Source: Aaosphaeria pasadenensis | Taxonomy: Eukaryota; Ascomycota; Dothideomycetes; Pleosporales | Assembly (NCBI GenBank): GCA_022813625.1 | Contig: JAKLMB010000046.1 | Span: 177,445 to 241,444, forward strand | Reading direction: 5' to 3' | DNA length: 64,000 bases | Part shown: positions 1 through 11,012 of the stretch, in pieces | How the letters are laid out: every line of letters starts with the position of its first letter | Position numbering within the stretch: the first letter of the stretch is position 1 | The notes under the pieces: model-generated | The model's database searches: none | What the model was told of the DNA's origin: nothing | The model's input: only the letters and a program-made list of their open reading frames with translations | Program-made: the position numbers and the translations under genes

Positions 1-390
1 TGGAATGTCGCTTCATAGGGAAGTTCCTCGACCCACTCCGGCCCTGACCCTCAAATATTGCCACAATCCTCAAGAACGTCATCCTTGACGGTAGAAGAAA
101 TAGAAGATCAAGCTCCAACATCTCGATTGCACGCTGTTGATATGGCGGGGTAGAGCCATTAAACAAGATGATAGCTTTATTGTGAAATTTGCCCTGAAAT
201 CGAGCGACTAGCCTACCCGACAATAGTCCAATGCAAGACTGCTCAGAGGGTATCTATAATGCATTGAGGCCCCTACGCCACGGGGAAATTGACATAATGG
301 CCTCTTCCAGAACCGAACGCCGTTAAACAAATACACAAACATCCACTTCCAAATAAACACCCATGTCGTCATACAAAACGGTCATACATT
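1..390. other. intergenic, downstream of SEH1
   Basis: No gene is recognisable here. The stretch lies beyond the stop codon of the minus-strand SEH1 gene and probably carries its 3' untranslated region and terminator. No RNA gene was seen. Confidence 0.5.
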
Positions 391-2104
391 TCACCGGTCG
401 TGGGCGGTTTCGATTTCGGAATACTCAGCCCAATGTCCGTTCACGGCTTTCTTCCAGGTACGTATCGAAGCATCGTCACCAGTCGATACCAAAAGGTCGC
501 CTACGTCATTTGTTAGCGTTTTGCCCCTTCTCAGACCAGGAAACACCTGTCCAGCTTACCCATTTGCGAGAAGGCAACGCGCCATACTGCACCGTGGTGG
601 TTGGTGAGCTCATCTACAAGTTTCACCACTTGCCTGATGTGACCTGGATACTGCTCGTTCTCCTGGGCATGTTCGGTTGCTGTGGAAGCACTTGCTAAAC
701 CTGCGCCTATACCTGACGGCGCATTTTTGCGTGGCCTGTTTGTTTGAGGGGAAGAGATTGCTCCTGTGACAGTGGAGGTAGAAGATGTTCCAGTGGTAGA
801 TGACTTGTCGGAACGGGGCGTGGAGAGCTCGTAGATGCGAATGGCACCATCCTTACTGGCTGTCGCAATCACGTCGTAACCTCTCATAGAGCCGTTCGCC
901 CAAGCCAGGTCACGAATGATCTGTCGTGAACCCTTTAGCGTTGCTACGCGGTAGAACCGCTTGGCTTTATCCGTCCTATAGACATAGACATCTTTCATCG
1001 CTGCTACAGCGAGGGATAATGATTTTCTGTCCAGACCAGCCATAACAGCTGTCCAACAAGGCAGCTTCTCTTTGTGAAAGACAACCTTAAAGCCGACTTC
1101 ATCCTGGCGTTCCGGGGGATTCTCTTCGCAGATCCAGCTGTGAGACAATATGGTCCACTCATTGAGGCTGCTCTGATCGACGGGTTCATAGACACTCAGG
1201 CGTCCGTCTCGTGTGATGAGAGCTAACCAAGTCTCTTGCATGATGTTTTTGAAATCCAGAGACATGAATGGTGCATTCGTTTGGGATGCGAGGTTTGTGA
1301 TCAATTTGAAGCGACTTCCAGAGAGGGGTACTTCGGTAACGTCCTCTTGCCATAACTTGCAGCGGCCATCTTCGCCAATGCTTCCGATCACCTCGCCCAT
1401 GAATGGACCATTCCACTTGACCTAAATCACGTGTTAGTCAGATGTAGATGGAAGTTGGTAGTTAATGTCTGTTGCAATAAATATGAGCCAAAACTTACAT
1501 CAACAATCTCAGCATCGTGAGCTTTCCAGCTGTCGACCAAAGACCAAGAATCATCCTTCTTGTCCCAGACTTTGAGACGGTGATCCGAGCTTGCCGTGAC
1601 CATTCGAGTTCCAAAGTAGTTGAAGTCTACAGCAAGGACAAGATCCTGGTGGCCATGGGAAAAGGTCTGGAAGGAGCGCTCTGCAGCCATTTTTGCGTAG
1701 GCGTGGTGAGCAGCAAGGAAGTTTGAACGCAGATAATGGACAATGCGGTGATCGACGGTGGTGGGAATTCCGTCTGGGGAGGGGTCCTGGATCAAAATGG
1801 AGAGTAGGTCGTAGTGGTCTGGAACATTGAGATCATTGTCGACCTCCTTTTCAATATCCGTGTCGTTGTCGTTGTCGTTGTGGTAGGATGCGAGAGTGTG
1901 GTTGAGATGAGATGGACGCTGGAGAGGGAAGTGCTGGCCAAAGGAGCCCCGTGCTGAAAGTGGGGCTTCACCTGGAGATAGAGAAGTGTCGGAGGCAGCC
2001 CTGCTAGGAAGTCTAGAGGGAGTGAGATGCTGCAAGAAGTGAGGACGAGCTAGACGGCGGGTGACAGCGTCGAGGCTCAACTGTATAGGGTCGTGAACAT
2101 TCAT
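391..2104 (-). CDS. SEH1: Seh1-like WD-repeat nucleoporin
   Basis: Seh1 is a WD40 beta-propeller of the Y-shaped (Nup84/Nup107) nuclear pore subcomplex and also belongs to the SEA/GATOR complex at the vacuole. Three exons (2104-1499, 1421-560, 500-391) join in frame to 525 residues; both introns have GT..AG ends. Family motifs visible are FSHGHQDLVLAVDFNYFGTR, SSDHRLKVWDK, the WNGP/GEVIGSIGEDG blade, IASKDGAIRIYE-type repeats and a last blade restored by the second splice, reading GDLLVSTGDDASIRTWK. The last third carries a Ser/Thr-rich low-complexity insert between blades. The start at 2104 is the first ATG in the open frame; it gives about 138 residues before the first WD blade, longer than usual. 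A second ATG at 1690 (MAAERSFQTF) would give 387 residues, nearer the normal size. Divergent from ALG7. Family assignment is strong; the start is uncertain. Confidence 0.88.
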
Positions 2105-2542
2105 GGTGTTGTGTTTACGGTCGAGAGATGGTTGTGCATGCTGATTGCCATGGCCTTGATAGTGACCCAAAGAGGATTAGGGCGATTCTCTGTAAATTAT
2201 TACAAATTAGGTAAGGGTCCAAACTCTACCGACGCGTAATTGGCCACTCTGTCCTGTTCCTGTGGACTGACGTTGACACGCCCTACAGGACATCTAACTG
2301 TAACTACAGTATTGTTATTATTTACTCGGACCTACACACCGCGCCTCTCACAGTGGTTGCAGTATTACTCGTACTACCACTGTAAGTAAGGTATACATGC
2401 CATGTCAAGCAACATACAATCCTTCTCCATAGATCCATCCGTACTCGTTCCATCTCAGGCCTCCGGATAACATTCATCGCCAATTCAATCTTTTTCAATT
2501 CCCCTCCCCGCTATACTGGGGTGGTATCAATTGGGCGATACC
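2105..2542. promoter_or_regulatory. divergent SEH1/ALG7 promoter
   Basis: A 438-bp gap separates the start codons of two divergent housekeeping genes, so both promoters must lie here. It is rich in pyrimidine runs toward ALG7. No convincing TATA box or specific regulator site was recognised. Confidence 0.5.
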
Positions 2543-4190
2543 ATGTCCACGTCCACTAGCCTCACCACCACAGAGGTCTACTCTTTGCTCTCACTATCCT
2601 TAGCCTGCGTCGCCATCCTCGCAAACACCCTACAAGGTGATGGGAACCCATTGATTGCGTCTATTGCCTTCAGTGGCATCGCCTTCTCATCCAGCTATGC
2701 CCTCATACGATGGTTGGGAAATGCATTCATCCGACGGGGTTTCAAGGGTAGGGACATGAGCAAGACAAAACAGACAGAAATGTACGCCAATCCATACATG
2801 GAACATCTATGCCCTCTATTCTATCCTACCCCATTCTCATCTAACTCCACATGACATAGCCCCGAAACCATGGGCGCGGTGTGTGCCATGGTCTATCTCT
2901 TCGTACTCATCGTATTCATCCCTTGGCCATTCTACAAGGACATCGTGGTCGCAACCTCTGGCGGCGGCAATCGAGATGTCATGCAAGAGCTCGAACTGGT
3001 GGAGACGGGGAGGTTTCTCCACAGGTTTCCCCACAACAAGGTAGACACAACCCTTTCCCATGCATTCCGGCTCCTTCCCTAGTCTCGGGGTAGATGCTAA
3101 CAACGTCTGACTGAGCACAGCTGGCATCTTATCTGTCCGCACTACTCTCCCTTCAAACCATTGTACTCCTCGGAATCGGCGATGACCTCTTCGACATCAG
3201 ATGGCGGCACAAGGTGCTGATCCCAGCGATTGCTGCCATTCCCATGCTCATCGTCTACTTTGTCGACTTTGGCGTTACGAAGATGGTAGTGCCCACCCCA
3301 CTTCGACCCTATCTCGGGGCGCTCTTTGACCTTGGTATGCAGCTTCCTTCATCTTGATACAGCCTCCAATTCCCGTTACCATTTCCCCTGAAACTCTTGG
3401 ACAACCAGTGCTGACGGCAGAAGGATGGCTGTACTACGTGTACATGGCCTTACTGTCCATTTTCTCCGCGAATAGCATCAACATTCTTGCTGGCATCAAT
3501 GGCATCGAGGTGGGCCAATCGCTGGTAATCGCAGTCCTAATCGTCTTCAACGACGCTCTCTATCTGTCCCCATTCGCTCCCTACCCGCACCCAGCGACTG
3601 ACTCGCATCTCTTCTCACTCTATCTCTTGCTTCCCTTCATTGGCGTGTCCCTCGCCCTGCTGATGCACAATTGGTTCCCGGCCAGGGTGTTCGTGGGCGA
3701 CACGTACTGCTACTTTGCGGGGATGGTGTTTGCCGTGGACGGGATCCTCGGACACTTTAGCAAGACGCTGATCCTGCTGCTTCTCCCGCAGGCCTTCAAC
3801 TTTGTGTATTCAGCGCCGCAGCTCTTCCACCTGGTACCGTGCCCCCGACATCGGCTCCCGCGCTTCAATGCACGGACGGGCCTGCTGGAATGCTCGCGGG
3901 TGGAATTCGACAGGCCTCTCGCTCGACCGATAGCGGAGGCTTTGAAGCTGTTACACCGGCTTCGGCTGCTGGACGTCGAGACTCATGATGGAGGCGAGGG
4001 CGAGGAGAAGGGTCGCGTAGTGAGTTCGTCCAACTTCACGCTCATCAATCTTTGGTTGGTGTGGTTTGGGCCAATGCGCGAGGATCGGCTGGCGTTGGGG
4101 CTTCTGGCGCTCCAGGCGGGTGTCGGCGTGCTGGGCTTGTTTGTGCGGCACCGCATGGCTCTGCTCATCTTCACTCAGGACAATTGGTAG
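2543..4190 (+). CDS. ALG7: UDP-GlcNAc:dolichyl-phosphate GlcNAc-1-P transferase
   Basis: This ER membrane enzyme transfers GlcNAc-1-phosphate from UDP-GlcNAc to dolichyl phosphate, the first step of lipid-linked oligosaccharide synthesis for N-glycosylation and the target of tunicamycin in the family. Four exons (2543-2781, 2860-3040, 3121-3334, 3421-4190) give 467 residues in one frame. Splicing rebuilds IPETMGAVCAM, GIGDDLFDIRWRHK (catalytic Asp region), FSANSINILAGINGIEVGQS and MHNWFPARVFVGDTY, all hallmarks of the DPAGT1/MraY superfamily. Many hydrophobic segments fit a ten-helix membrane protein. The start is the first ATG; the open frame upstream only extends with a TTG. Length is normal for the fungal family. 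Confidence 0.93.
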
Positions 4191-4588
4191 ATTCCAGCAA
4201 ACATAAACATATCTATCTACTGTGTACGTCTTCGGACACTGTACATTGTCCATAATTTTTATTTACATTTTCTCTGGTTATTCTTAGTTTTATCACATAC
4301 AAGCTTTCTATTATTAAAAACCTAGCTAGCTTGAAAAAAAAGTCTACACAGGGACTCCATACACGTCCCACCGAATAAATATTATCTAAAAACTCCAAAA
4401 CAAATAACCCACATCGGACAACTATCGGCCTCTCAGGTCCGCTAATATTTCAATTTCCGCATTATGGAAGTAGTCAGAATAATCATATGAGTCAGAAAGG
4501 GAAGAAAGAATAAGAAAATAGAACACGTCCGAGATCCGGGGTGGATTTCTGAATAATTGACCCTTTGTAAATCACCCTCCGACTCTAC

Positions 4589-4614
4589 TACCTAGGTACC
4601 TACCAAGGTAGGTA
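4589..4614. repeat. TACCTAGGTA palindrome cluster
   Basis: The palindrome ACCTAGGT is followed at once by a second inverted pair, TACCTACC/GGTAGGT. Related CCTAGGTA copies occur near 4829, 5298-5317, 25069 and 30615, all between genes. Confidence 0.5.
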
Positions 4615-5323
4615 ATTTCTATGACTAGGTTTCGGGACATGTGGAGGCAGACTCCCGCTGACCGTTAGGTGGCGGAGAGAGCGATGTTACATCTGTATCT
4701 CTCAAGCAGATCACCTTACGAAGAGTGGTAATGTGCATACGAATCGACTAGGGGCTAAAATAACCTCCGCTGCAACTTAACTACTTGTACTAGAATACAC
4801 CCTACTCACATGTATGATGTATTGACCGACCTAGGTACTCGTGTCTATCTACCAAACATGAAAGATCCGAAAGTCGGGGGTCGCTTGTGGCGTTTGGCAT
4901 GTGGCGTGTGGCGTAGATTATACAGCCAGTCCAAGCGAGTTGAAAGACGCCCAGGTAGTCTACATCCTACTGGAACAGATAAATAAAGCGTGGGATGCGG
5001 AGATAGCGGTAATGTACGAGGTAATACGGAGGAATTGAAGCTGCGATGCACGGCGTATGCGCTGCGCGGCGATGCGATGCGATGCCGATACCGATGCTGA
5101 TGCTGATGCAATTTAGAGATGCTGCGGGGAAGAAAGCGAGGGGGAAGATGAGGGGGGAGGACGGGAGAGAGATGGGATCTAGCGAATAGGATGGGTAGGG
5201 AGGCTGATTATGCAGGTGGGAAGGATGGAGGATGGGGGGACGCCTGTCTCACGATTGTGTACCTACTTTGTACACCAGGGTAGACACATGCCCAGATAGG
5301 TACCTGGTAACTACCTAGTCTAT

Positions 5324-5337
5324 ACGGAGCACTCCGT
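5324..5337. repeat. ACGGAG-CA-CTCCGT inverted repeat
   Basis: A perfect 6-bp inverted repeat with a 2-base spacer. Single arms (ACGGAG or CTCCGT) recur between genes near 5551, 15167, 26446, 29943 and 50062, so this is a dispersed intergenic motif rather than part of a gene. Confidence 0.5.
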
Positions 5338-5438
5338 CCCCCAGCTAGTAGACTACACAGTATTCTTCTACTCGTGGTACTACTATCTATTTCGAACAGT
5401 AACTGGCTGCGTTCGCCGATGTTACGGACAATCTATAA

Positions 5439-5448
5439 CCGCGGCCGG
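5439..5448. promoter_or_regulatory. possible CCG-N4-CGG Leu3-type site
   Basis: The string CCGCGGCCGG fits CCG-N4-CGG, the binding pattern known for Leu3-type Zn2Cys6 regulators of leucine genes. It lies about 760 bp upstream of the LEU1 start codon. A 10-base match alone is weak evidence. Confidence 0.25.
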
Positions 5449-6205
5449 TACCCCTCTCCCAACTATTAGGTAGATTAGAACAAACAAAAAGGGCGAGAAT
5501 GGATATGTCGTCAGAGCGTACAATTATTGCTCAGTAAGATCGATTTACAGTACTCCGTAGTGGTATTTCCATAGTATGTTTGTATTTAACAAAGATTTTT
5601 TTGACAAGGATTAGAAGGAAATCAATGGCCTTACAATTAATAGCATTGAATGAACATCTGTTGGAAATCTTGAAGAAAACGATATGGGATACCTGCATCC
5701 TCAATCGCCCTCTCCGCATTAGCGGGGATGCCTACAAGTTGGTTCTTTGTTCCATTATTCGTATTCCTATGTATGATACCAAGATATACCGGCACATAAC
5801 GCATGTAGCCGACGTGGCTACATGGAATCGCAATGTATGATGGCCTCCGGTGGTTGGTCGCTCGTACAATCGTTGGGGCTAGGTCATCAGCGTCGTTCTG
5901 ATTCGCGGTGAGGGGAAATCCCTCCGATCTTCGGCCCTGGAGCTTTTATTCGCCCTCAAACTCTCCCAAATCCTACTCGTAATTACTCCTCCCTCCTCAC
6001 ACCTGAAATCATATTTCAACTGCCACTAACTCCTCCTCTCTTCCCTTTCTCTCCGCTTTGATTCTACTTACTCACTCCTCCATTCTCCTCGTCAATTTCT
6101 TTTCTCCAAACCCTATACCCAATTCCCCATCTACTACTATCATAAACAATTCGTATCTAACCGAGCCGTATATTCGCCAAACTTCCCTCTCAAAGATACA
6201 CGACT

Positions 6206-8730
6206 ATGCCTTCTGCTGTCAAACCCCCGCAGACCCTCTACGATAAGGTCTTCCAGGACCACGTCGTTGAGGAAAAGGAAGATGGCACAGTCACTCTTTA
6301 CATCGGTGCGTTGTTTCAATTATTACCTCTCTAAATTCTCGCTTCGCATCACTAACGCCACTCCAGACAGACATCTTGTTCACGAAGTGACATCACCAGT
6401 ACGAGCCCCCCGACGGAAGCCGCATACAACCCCCGACCAAAGTCATTACTAACACACACCACAGCAAGCCTTCGAAGGCCTCCGAAATGCATCAAGAAAA
6501 GTGCGGAGACCAGACTGCACTCTCGCGACCGTCGACCATGTATGTTTTGCACATGCCCTCTTTCCGGGCTCGCGCCTATACGAGTACTGACAACACGCCT
6601 CTCCAAAAGAACATCCCCACTTCTTCAAGAAAGAACCTCACCACCACCGACAAATTCATCGAAGAGGCCGACTCACGGACCCAAGTAACCACTCTTGAGG
6701 ACAATGTCAAAGCTTTCGATCTCACATATTTCGGTCTCGATGATAAGCGACAGGGCATCGTCCACATCATCGGCCCCGAGCAAGGTTTCACCCTTCCCGG
6801 AACCACCGTCGTCTGCGGCGACAGCCATACCTCCACCCATGGCGCATTCGGCGCACTCGCCTTCGGCATTGGTACCAGCGAGGTCGAGCATGTTCTCGCC
6901 ACTCAGACCCTCATCACCCGGCGGAGTAAGAACATGAAGGTGCAGGTCGATGGAGAGCTCGGCCCGGGTGTGAGCAGCAAGGACGTTGTCCTTCACATAA
7001 TCGGTGTCATCGGAACTGCCGGAGGTACCGGTGCTGTCATCGAGTTCTGTGGTTCCTCAATTCGTGCGTTGAGCATGGAAGCCCGCATGTCCATGTGTAA
7101 TATGTCCATTGAGGGAGGAGCACGAGCTGGCATGGTCGCTCCCGACAACATTACCATCGAATACCTCAAGGGTCGTCCCCTTGCTCCCAAGGTCGACTCT
7201 CCTGAGTGGAAGAAGGCTGTCAACTACTGGCTCAGCTTGAAGACTGATGAAGACGCCAAGTTCGACATCGAGGTCTACATTGACGCTAAGGACATCGCTC
7301 CTACGATCTCTTGGGGAACCTCGCCTCAGGACGTTGTTCCTATCACCGGAAAGGTCCCCGGACCCGAGGATTTCCAGGACGAGGTCAAGAAGGAGGCTTG
7401 CGTGAGAGCACTCAAGTACATGGGTCTCACGGCCGGAACTCCCATGCAGGAGATCCTACTCGACAAGGTCTTCATCGGATCTTGCACGAATGCACGCATC
7501 GAGGATCTCCGTGCCGCCGCACGTATCGTTGACGGAAAGAAGATCGCAAAGAATATCAAGCGCGCCATGATCGTTCCTGGATCAGGTCTCGTGAAGACGC
7601 AAGCAGAAAAGGAGGGTCTCGATAAGATCTTCGAGGATGCAGGATTCGAATGGAGAGAAGCAGGTTGCTCGATGTGCCTTGGAATGAACCCTGACATCTT
7701 ATCCCCCGGCGAGCGCTGCGCTAGTACCTCGAATCGTAACTTTGAAGGTCGTCAAGGAGCTGGTGGCCGAACCCATTTGATGTCCCCAGCCATGGCGGCC
7801 GCTGCAGCCATTGTAGGAACCCTTGCCGATGTCCGCAAGATTGCACCCCAGTCCATCGCTCCAGCCAAGGGATCTCCAAAGATCGAACTCGATGCACACA
7901 TGGAGGATATCAGCAGCGACGAGGACCTTGACCGCATTATCGACGCTCCTGTCGACCCGGTGTCTGTCGCCCCCAAGTCCGCACCCTCAGCTTCTGCCTC
8001 CGCAGGCATGCCCAAGTTCGAGACCCTCCGCGGATACGCCGCCCCCATGGACGTAGCCAACATCGACACAGACGCCATCATCCCCAAGCAATTCCTCAAG
8101 ACGATCAAGCGCTCAGGTCTCGGCTCCGCGCTCTTCCACGCTTGGCGCTACGTCCCTGGTGGCGACCAAGAGTCTCCCGACTTTGTTCTCAATAAGGAGC
8201 CGTATCGCAACTCCAAGATCCTCGTCTGCACAGGTCCTAACTTCGGCTGCGGTTCGAGTCGAGAGCACGCTCCTTGGGCACTCCTCGACTTCGGCATCAA
8301 GTGCATCATTGCCCCCTCTTTCGGCGACATCTTCTTCAACAACACCTTCAAGAACGGCATGTTGCCCATCCGGATAGACGACCAGGCTGTCCTTGAGAAG
8401 ATCGCAGCAGTCAGCAAAGAAGGCAAAGAACTCGAGGTTGACCTCGTCAACCAAGTGATCCGCGACGCCTCCAACGGCGAACAGCTCGCCTCTTTCGACG
8501 TCGAGGAGTTCCGAAAGCACTGCCTCGTCAACGGCCTCGACGACATCGGCCTGACCATGGCCAGCGTCGACAAGATCGAGCAGCACGAGGCGAGACGCAC
8601 ACGTGAGTGGCCCTGGCTTGACGGCAGCGGATACCTTGCCCGTCACCGCAAGGGCCCAGTCAAGATCGAGGCCCAGAGCGTCCCCAAAACGAACAGAGGC
8701 GAGATCGTCAAGGAGCCGCTTGACTGGTAA
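6206..8730 (+). CDS. LEU1: 3-isopropylmalate dehydratase (LeuCD fusion)
   Basis: Isopropylmalate isomerase converts 2-isopropylmalate to 3-isopropylmalate in leucine synthesis and carries a [4Fe-4S] cluster. Four exons (6206-6305, 6367-6398, 6465-6539, 6610-8730) give 775 residues, the normal size for the single-chain fungal enzyme. The large LeuC-like part holds the cluster ligands Cys361 (GSCTNARIEDLR) and Cys422/Cys425 (AGCSMCLGMNPD). The LeuD-like swivel part begins near residue 540 and contains DTDAIIPKQFLKTI and GPNFGCGSSREHAPWAL. The first three small exons are fixed by the N-terminal family sequence (TLYDKVFQDHVV, LIYIDRHLVHEVTSPQAFEGL-like, TVDHNIPT). It has strong codon bias with many C-ending codons, as expected of a highly expressed gene. 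Confidence 0.95.
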
Positions 8731-9367
8731 ACTCCAGCCACCTCTTCCTTCTCTCTCTCCCTCTCTCTCTTTCTTCTTCGACTCTATCACGAATAACTCT
8801 TATCATGCAAACGGTTCTTCTAAATGGGTGGGGAGATAATGTTCACAAAAGTTTCGTGTGATGAAAATCAAAGGTTCTTATCTTTTGGGGAACCTCCAAT
8901 GGCGTTGTCTTTCTTACGTAGTCCTCTCTTACACACTCACGCACGCGCATGCCTGTTTGTTTGTCTGGTTCGAGATACTCAACAATATTACAATATTGCC
9001 ATACGTATAATCATTCCTTTGCTTGAGCTGTGAATGTTGTGTAGTGTAGATTCGATTAGGGTTGCTAGGCATCTGTACCCAAACTTTTCACTGGACAGCT
9101 TGTACAAAGGAACGACATGTGACCCAATACTGAGGCCTTGAAAACGCATTCAGGACGGCCAGGACAGCTATCTGCTGGGAAGCAAGGCCGTTGTATTGTT
9201 TCCTTCTTGTTTCATGAAGCTGTGATGCATGCACAATGGGATCATACACGACCATCATAAATCAATCGAGCGGCCGTAGCAGACTATCAGAATAGACGGC
9301 GCATTGTACAACTGATTGTTTATTTGGTGCTATATACTTGAATGATAAAATGATGATATTCTCAAGC
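8731..9367. other. intergenic between convergent genes
   Basis: A 637-bp gap between the LEU1 stop and the stop of the minus-strand F-box gene. It holds a CT-rich run at about 8748-8780 and both 3' untranslated regions. No gene or RNA was recognised. Confidence 0.5.
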
Positions 9368-10531
9368 CTACCCAAAAGATCCAAAGACTATGGCCTTGCC
9401 GGACGTGTTGTCCTCCTGAACCATTGACTTTTCGAGCGTGAGAAGTAGGTGCGATGTACGTATCAGAAGTTCTTCACAGGTTTATGTCAGAAAGACCAGT
9501 TCGGCCAATTCCACCCAGGTGGTTGTAACTAAAATGGGGAGTCTGTATGGGGGAAGATCACGTACCAGAGAATTCGAGCTCGTAGCTGACAGGTAGATCT
9601 GCGTCTGGCTCGTCTGCACGTATGAGGATCGGAATATGCGAGCAAAGCGGTTTCCGTTCTCGGACGTTAAATCGGATGCCTGAATTGCGACTAGGGCTCA
9701 CCCAGAGGATGTTCTCGTCAAGCTGCACTGGACGTCGTGTGCTTTTTCCATTCGTGGGCGTATCAGTAGATGTGGGAGGAAGCACAGACGAAGCCTTCTT
9801 CAGCCATTCCCTCCATACTCTTACAACGCCTTCTTCGACGTCGACGAAACAGCTAAATATGCCGCTCGACTCGCTGATCTTGACTAGGTTCGTCTGCGCT
9901 ACGAGCTGGGTGAAAAGCTCGTGGGCTTCAAGACTGAGCGTTTGCTTGACCGTCTCCCCTCCTTCGTTGGGATCTGATGCCGTGCCCGGGATGACGTTGG
10001 AACTTTGGGAAGATGAAGACGATGACTGAGAGGCGTTGTATGTCCGTGAGCCCGGGATATCGCCTGCGGGATGGGGTCGTTGGCGACGCACGACGCGCCG
10101 ACCTGTGGGGTCAAGTTCGCGGCGATGAGGGCGGAAGCGCGAGTACAGGTTCTTTATCTCTCCCAACCGAGATACATCGTCGGATTTCTTGTCGTGTATG
10201 CCAGCCGTGTATGCCGATAGTCCGTCTGTCCCTCGGTACGCACAGAAGTAGGGCGGTTCAGTCAACTTGGCAGATGGATGGTAACATTCTAGAAGTAGAG
10301 AGTGGGAATTTAGGCTTGAAGCAGAAACAAGGCGATTCTGGAGGATCCTTAGGATTAATGTGTAGATTCGGTGACAGATTAGTGTGAGTGGGAGGAGCTC
10401 GGGTGTAGGGAGGGGTGTGAGGATATGTAGAAGAAGCTTTCGCAATGGTTAGTGATTTCGTCTCTCCATTTTCAGAGAATAAGGAGGATAAGAACCTCAT
10501 TTGGAAGCTTGTATATATGACATTGATCCAT
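9368..10531 (-). CDS. F-box domain protein
   Basis: F-box proteins link substrates to SCF ubiquitin ligases through Skp1. Three exons (10531-10496, 10436-9566, 9471-9368) give 336 residues. The 12-codon first exon restores the classical N-terminal F-box start, YKLPNE|LLLHILTPLPTPELL, across a 59-bp intron with a CACTAAC branch site and an AAAG acceptor. A Ser-rich linker lies mid-protein. The C-terminal half matches a common Pezizomycotina family, with ILWVSPSRNSGIRFNVRERK and VSYELEFS, continued by the third exon as ELLIRTSHLLLTLEKSM. Without the last splice the protein would stop after five further bases of exon, so the 94-bp intron is inferred from the conserved tail. Its substrate is unknown. 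Divergent from the ECM11-domain gene. Confidence 0.78.
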
Positions 10532-11012
10532 ACTGAAGCTGTGAAAATACTTGGAGCTGCTCAATCAAAGTGTTCGGACAAATGGACCATCATTATATCT
10601 AGTGTCGATAAAGGGAAGTGGAATCAGGAACGACCGGTGACTTCATCTCATAGGTTATCGATAACGAATTGCCGCCAATCTTAAGTCGGCTAGCTGCAAA
10701 CAACGAATTGCACCTTCCCCACTCCAGCATCCTGCGATACTTCACAACTATTCATTGTTTACCATTCACTTTACTCAAAACTTCGCTTCGCTCAAAACTG
10801 CACTTCACTTCCCTCAAAACTTCACTTCACTTCCTCCAAAACTTCATTTCACTTCCCTCACAACTTCACTTCACTTCGCTCAAAACTTCACCTCACTCAA
10901 AACTTCCACACTGATAGTAAGCCGACACACTTCGCAAATAGGTCTGAGGACAGTAGTACCGCAGATCATCCATTCTCTGCTCTGCTACGGCATCGGAGAT
11001 CTCTAGCGAGCA
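10532..11012. promoter_or_regulatory. divergent promoter F-box/ECM11 genes
   Basis: A 481-bp interval between two divergent start codons. Its right half is filled by a degenerate CTTCACTTC/CAAAA tandem repeat, annotated separately. No other element was recognised. Confidence 0.45.
10765..10905. repeat. degenerate CTTCACTTC-CTCAAAA tandem repeat
   Basis: About six imperfect copies of a unit close to ACTTCACTTCCCTCAAA, 20-27 bases each. The pyrimidine strand is the plus strand. It sits just upstream of the ECM11-domain gene and could be transcribed into its leader. Confidence 0.7.

Larger units (their letters stand above)
4191..6205. other. 2 kb intergenic region ALG7-LEU1
   Basis: No gene is supported. 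The short open frames lack family motifs. The stretch contains an A/T-rich part just after ALG7, several CCTAGGTA/ACGGAG palindromes, a purine-rich tract around 5125-5245 and a pyrimidine-rich leader (about 5980-6200) just before LEU1, typical of fungal 5' untranslated DNA. Confidence 0.5.

Noticed and set aside
8113..8790. 225-codon open frame antisense to LEU1
   Set aside because: It overlaps conserved LeuD-domain coding sequence, and its residues mirror the strong codon bias of LEU1. No family motif.
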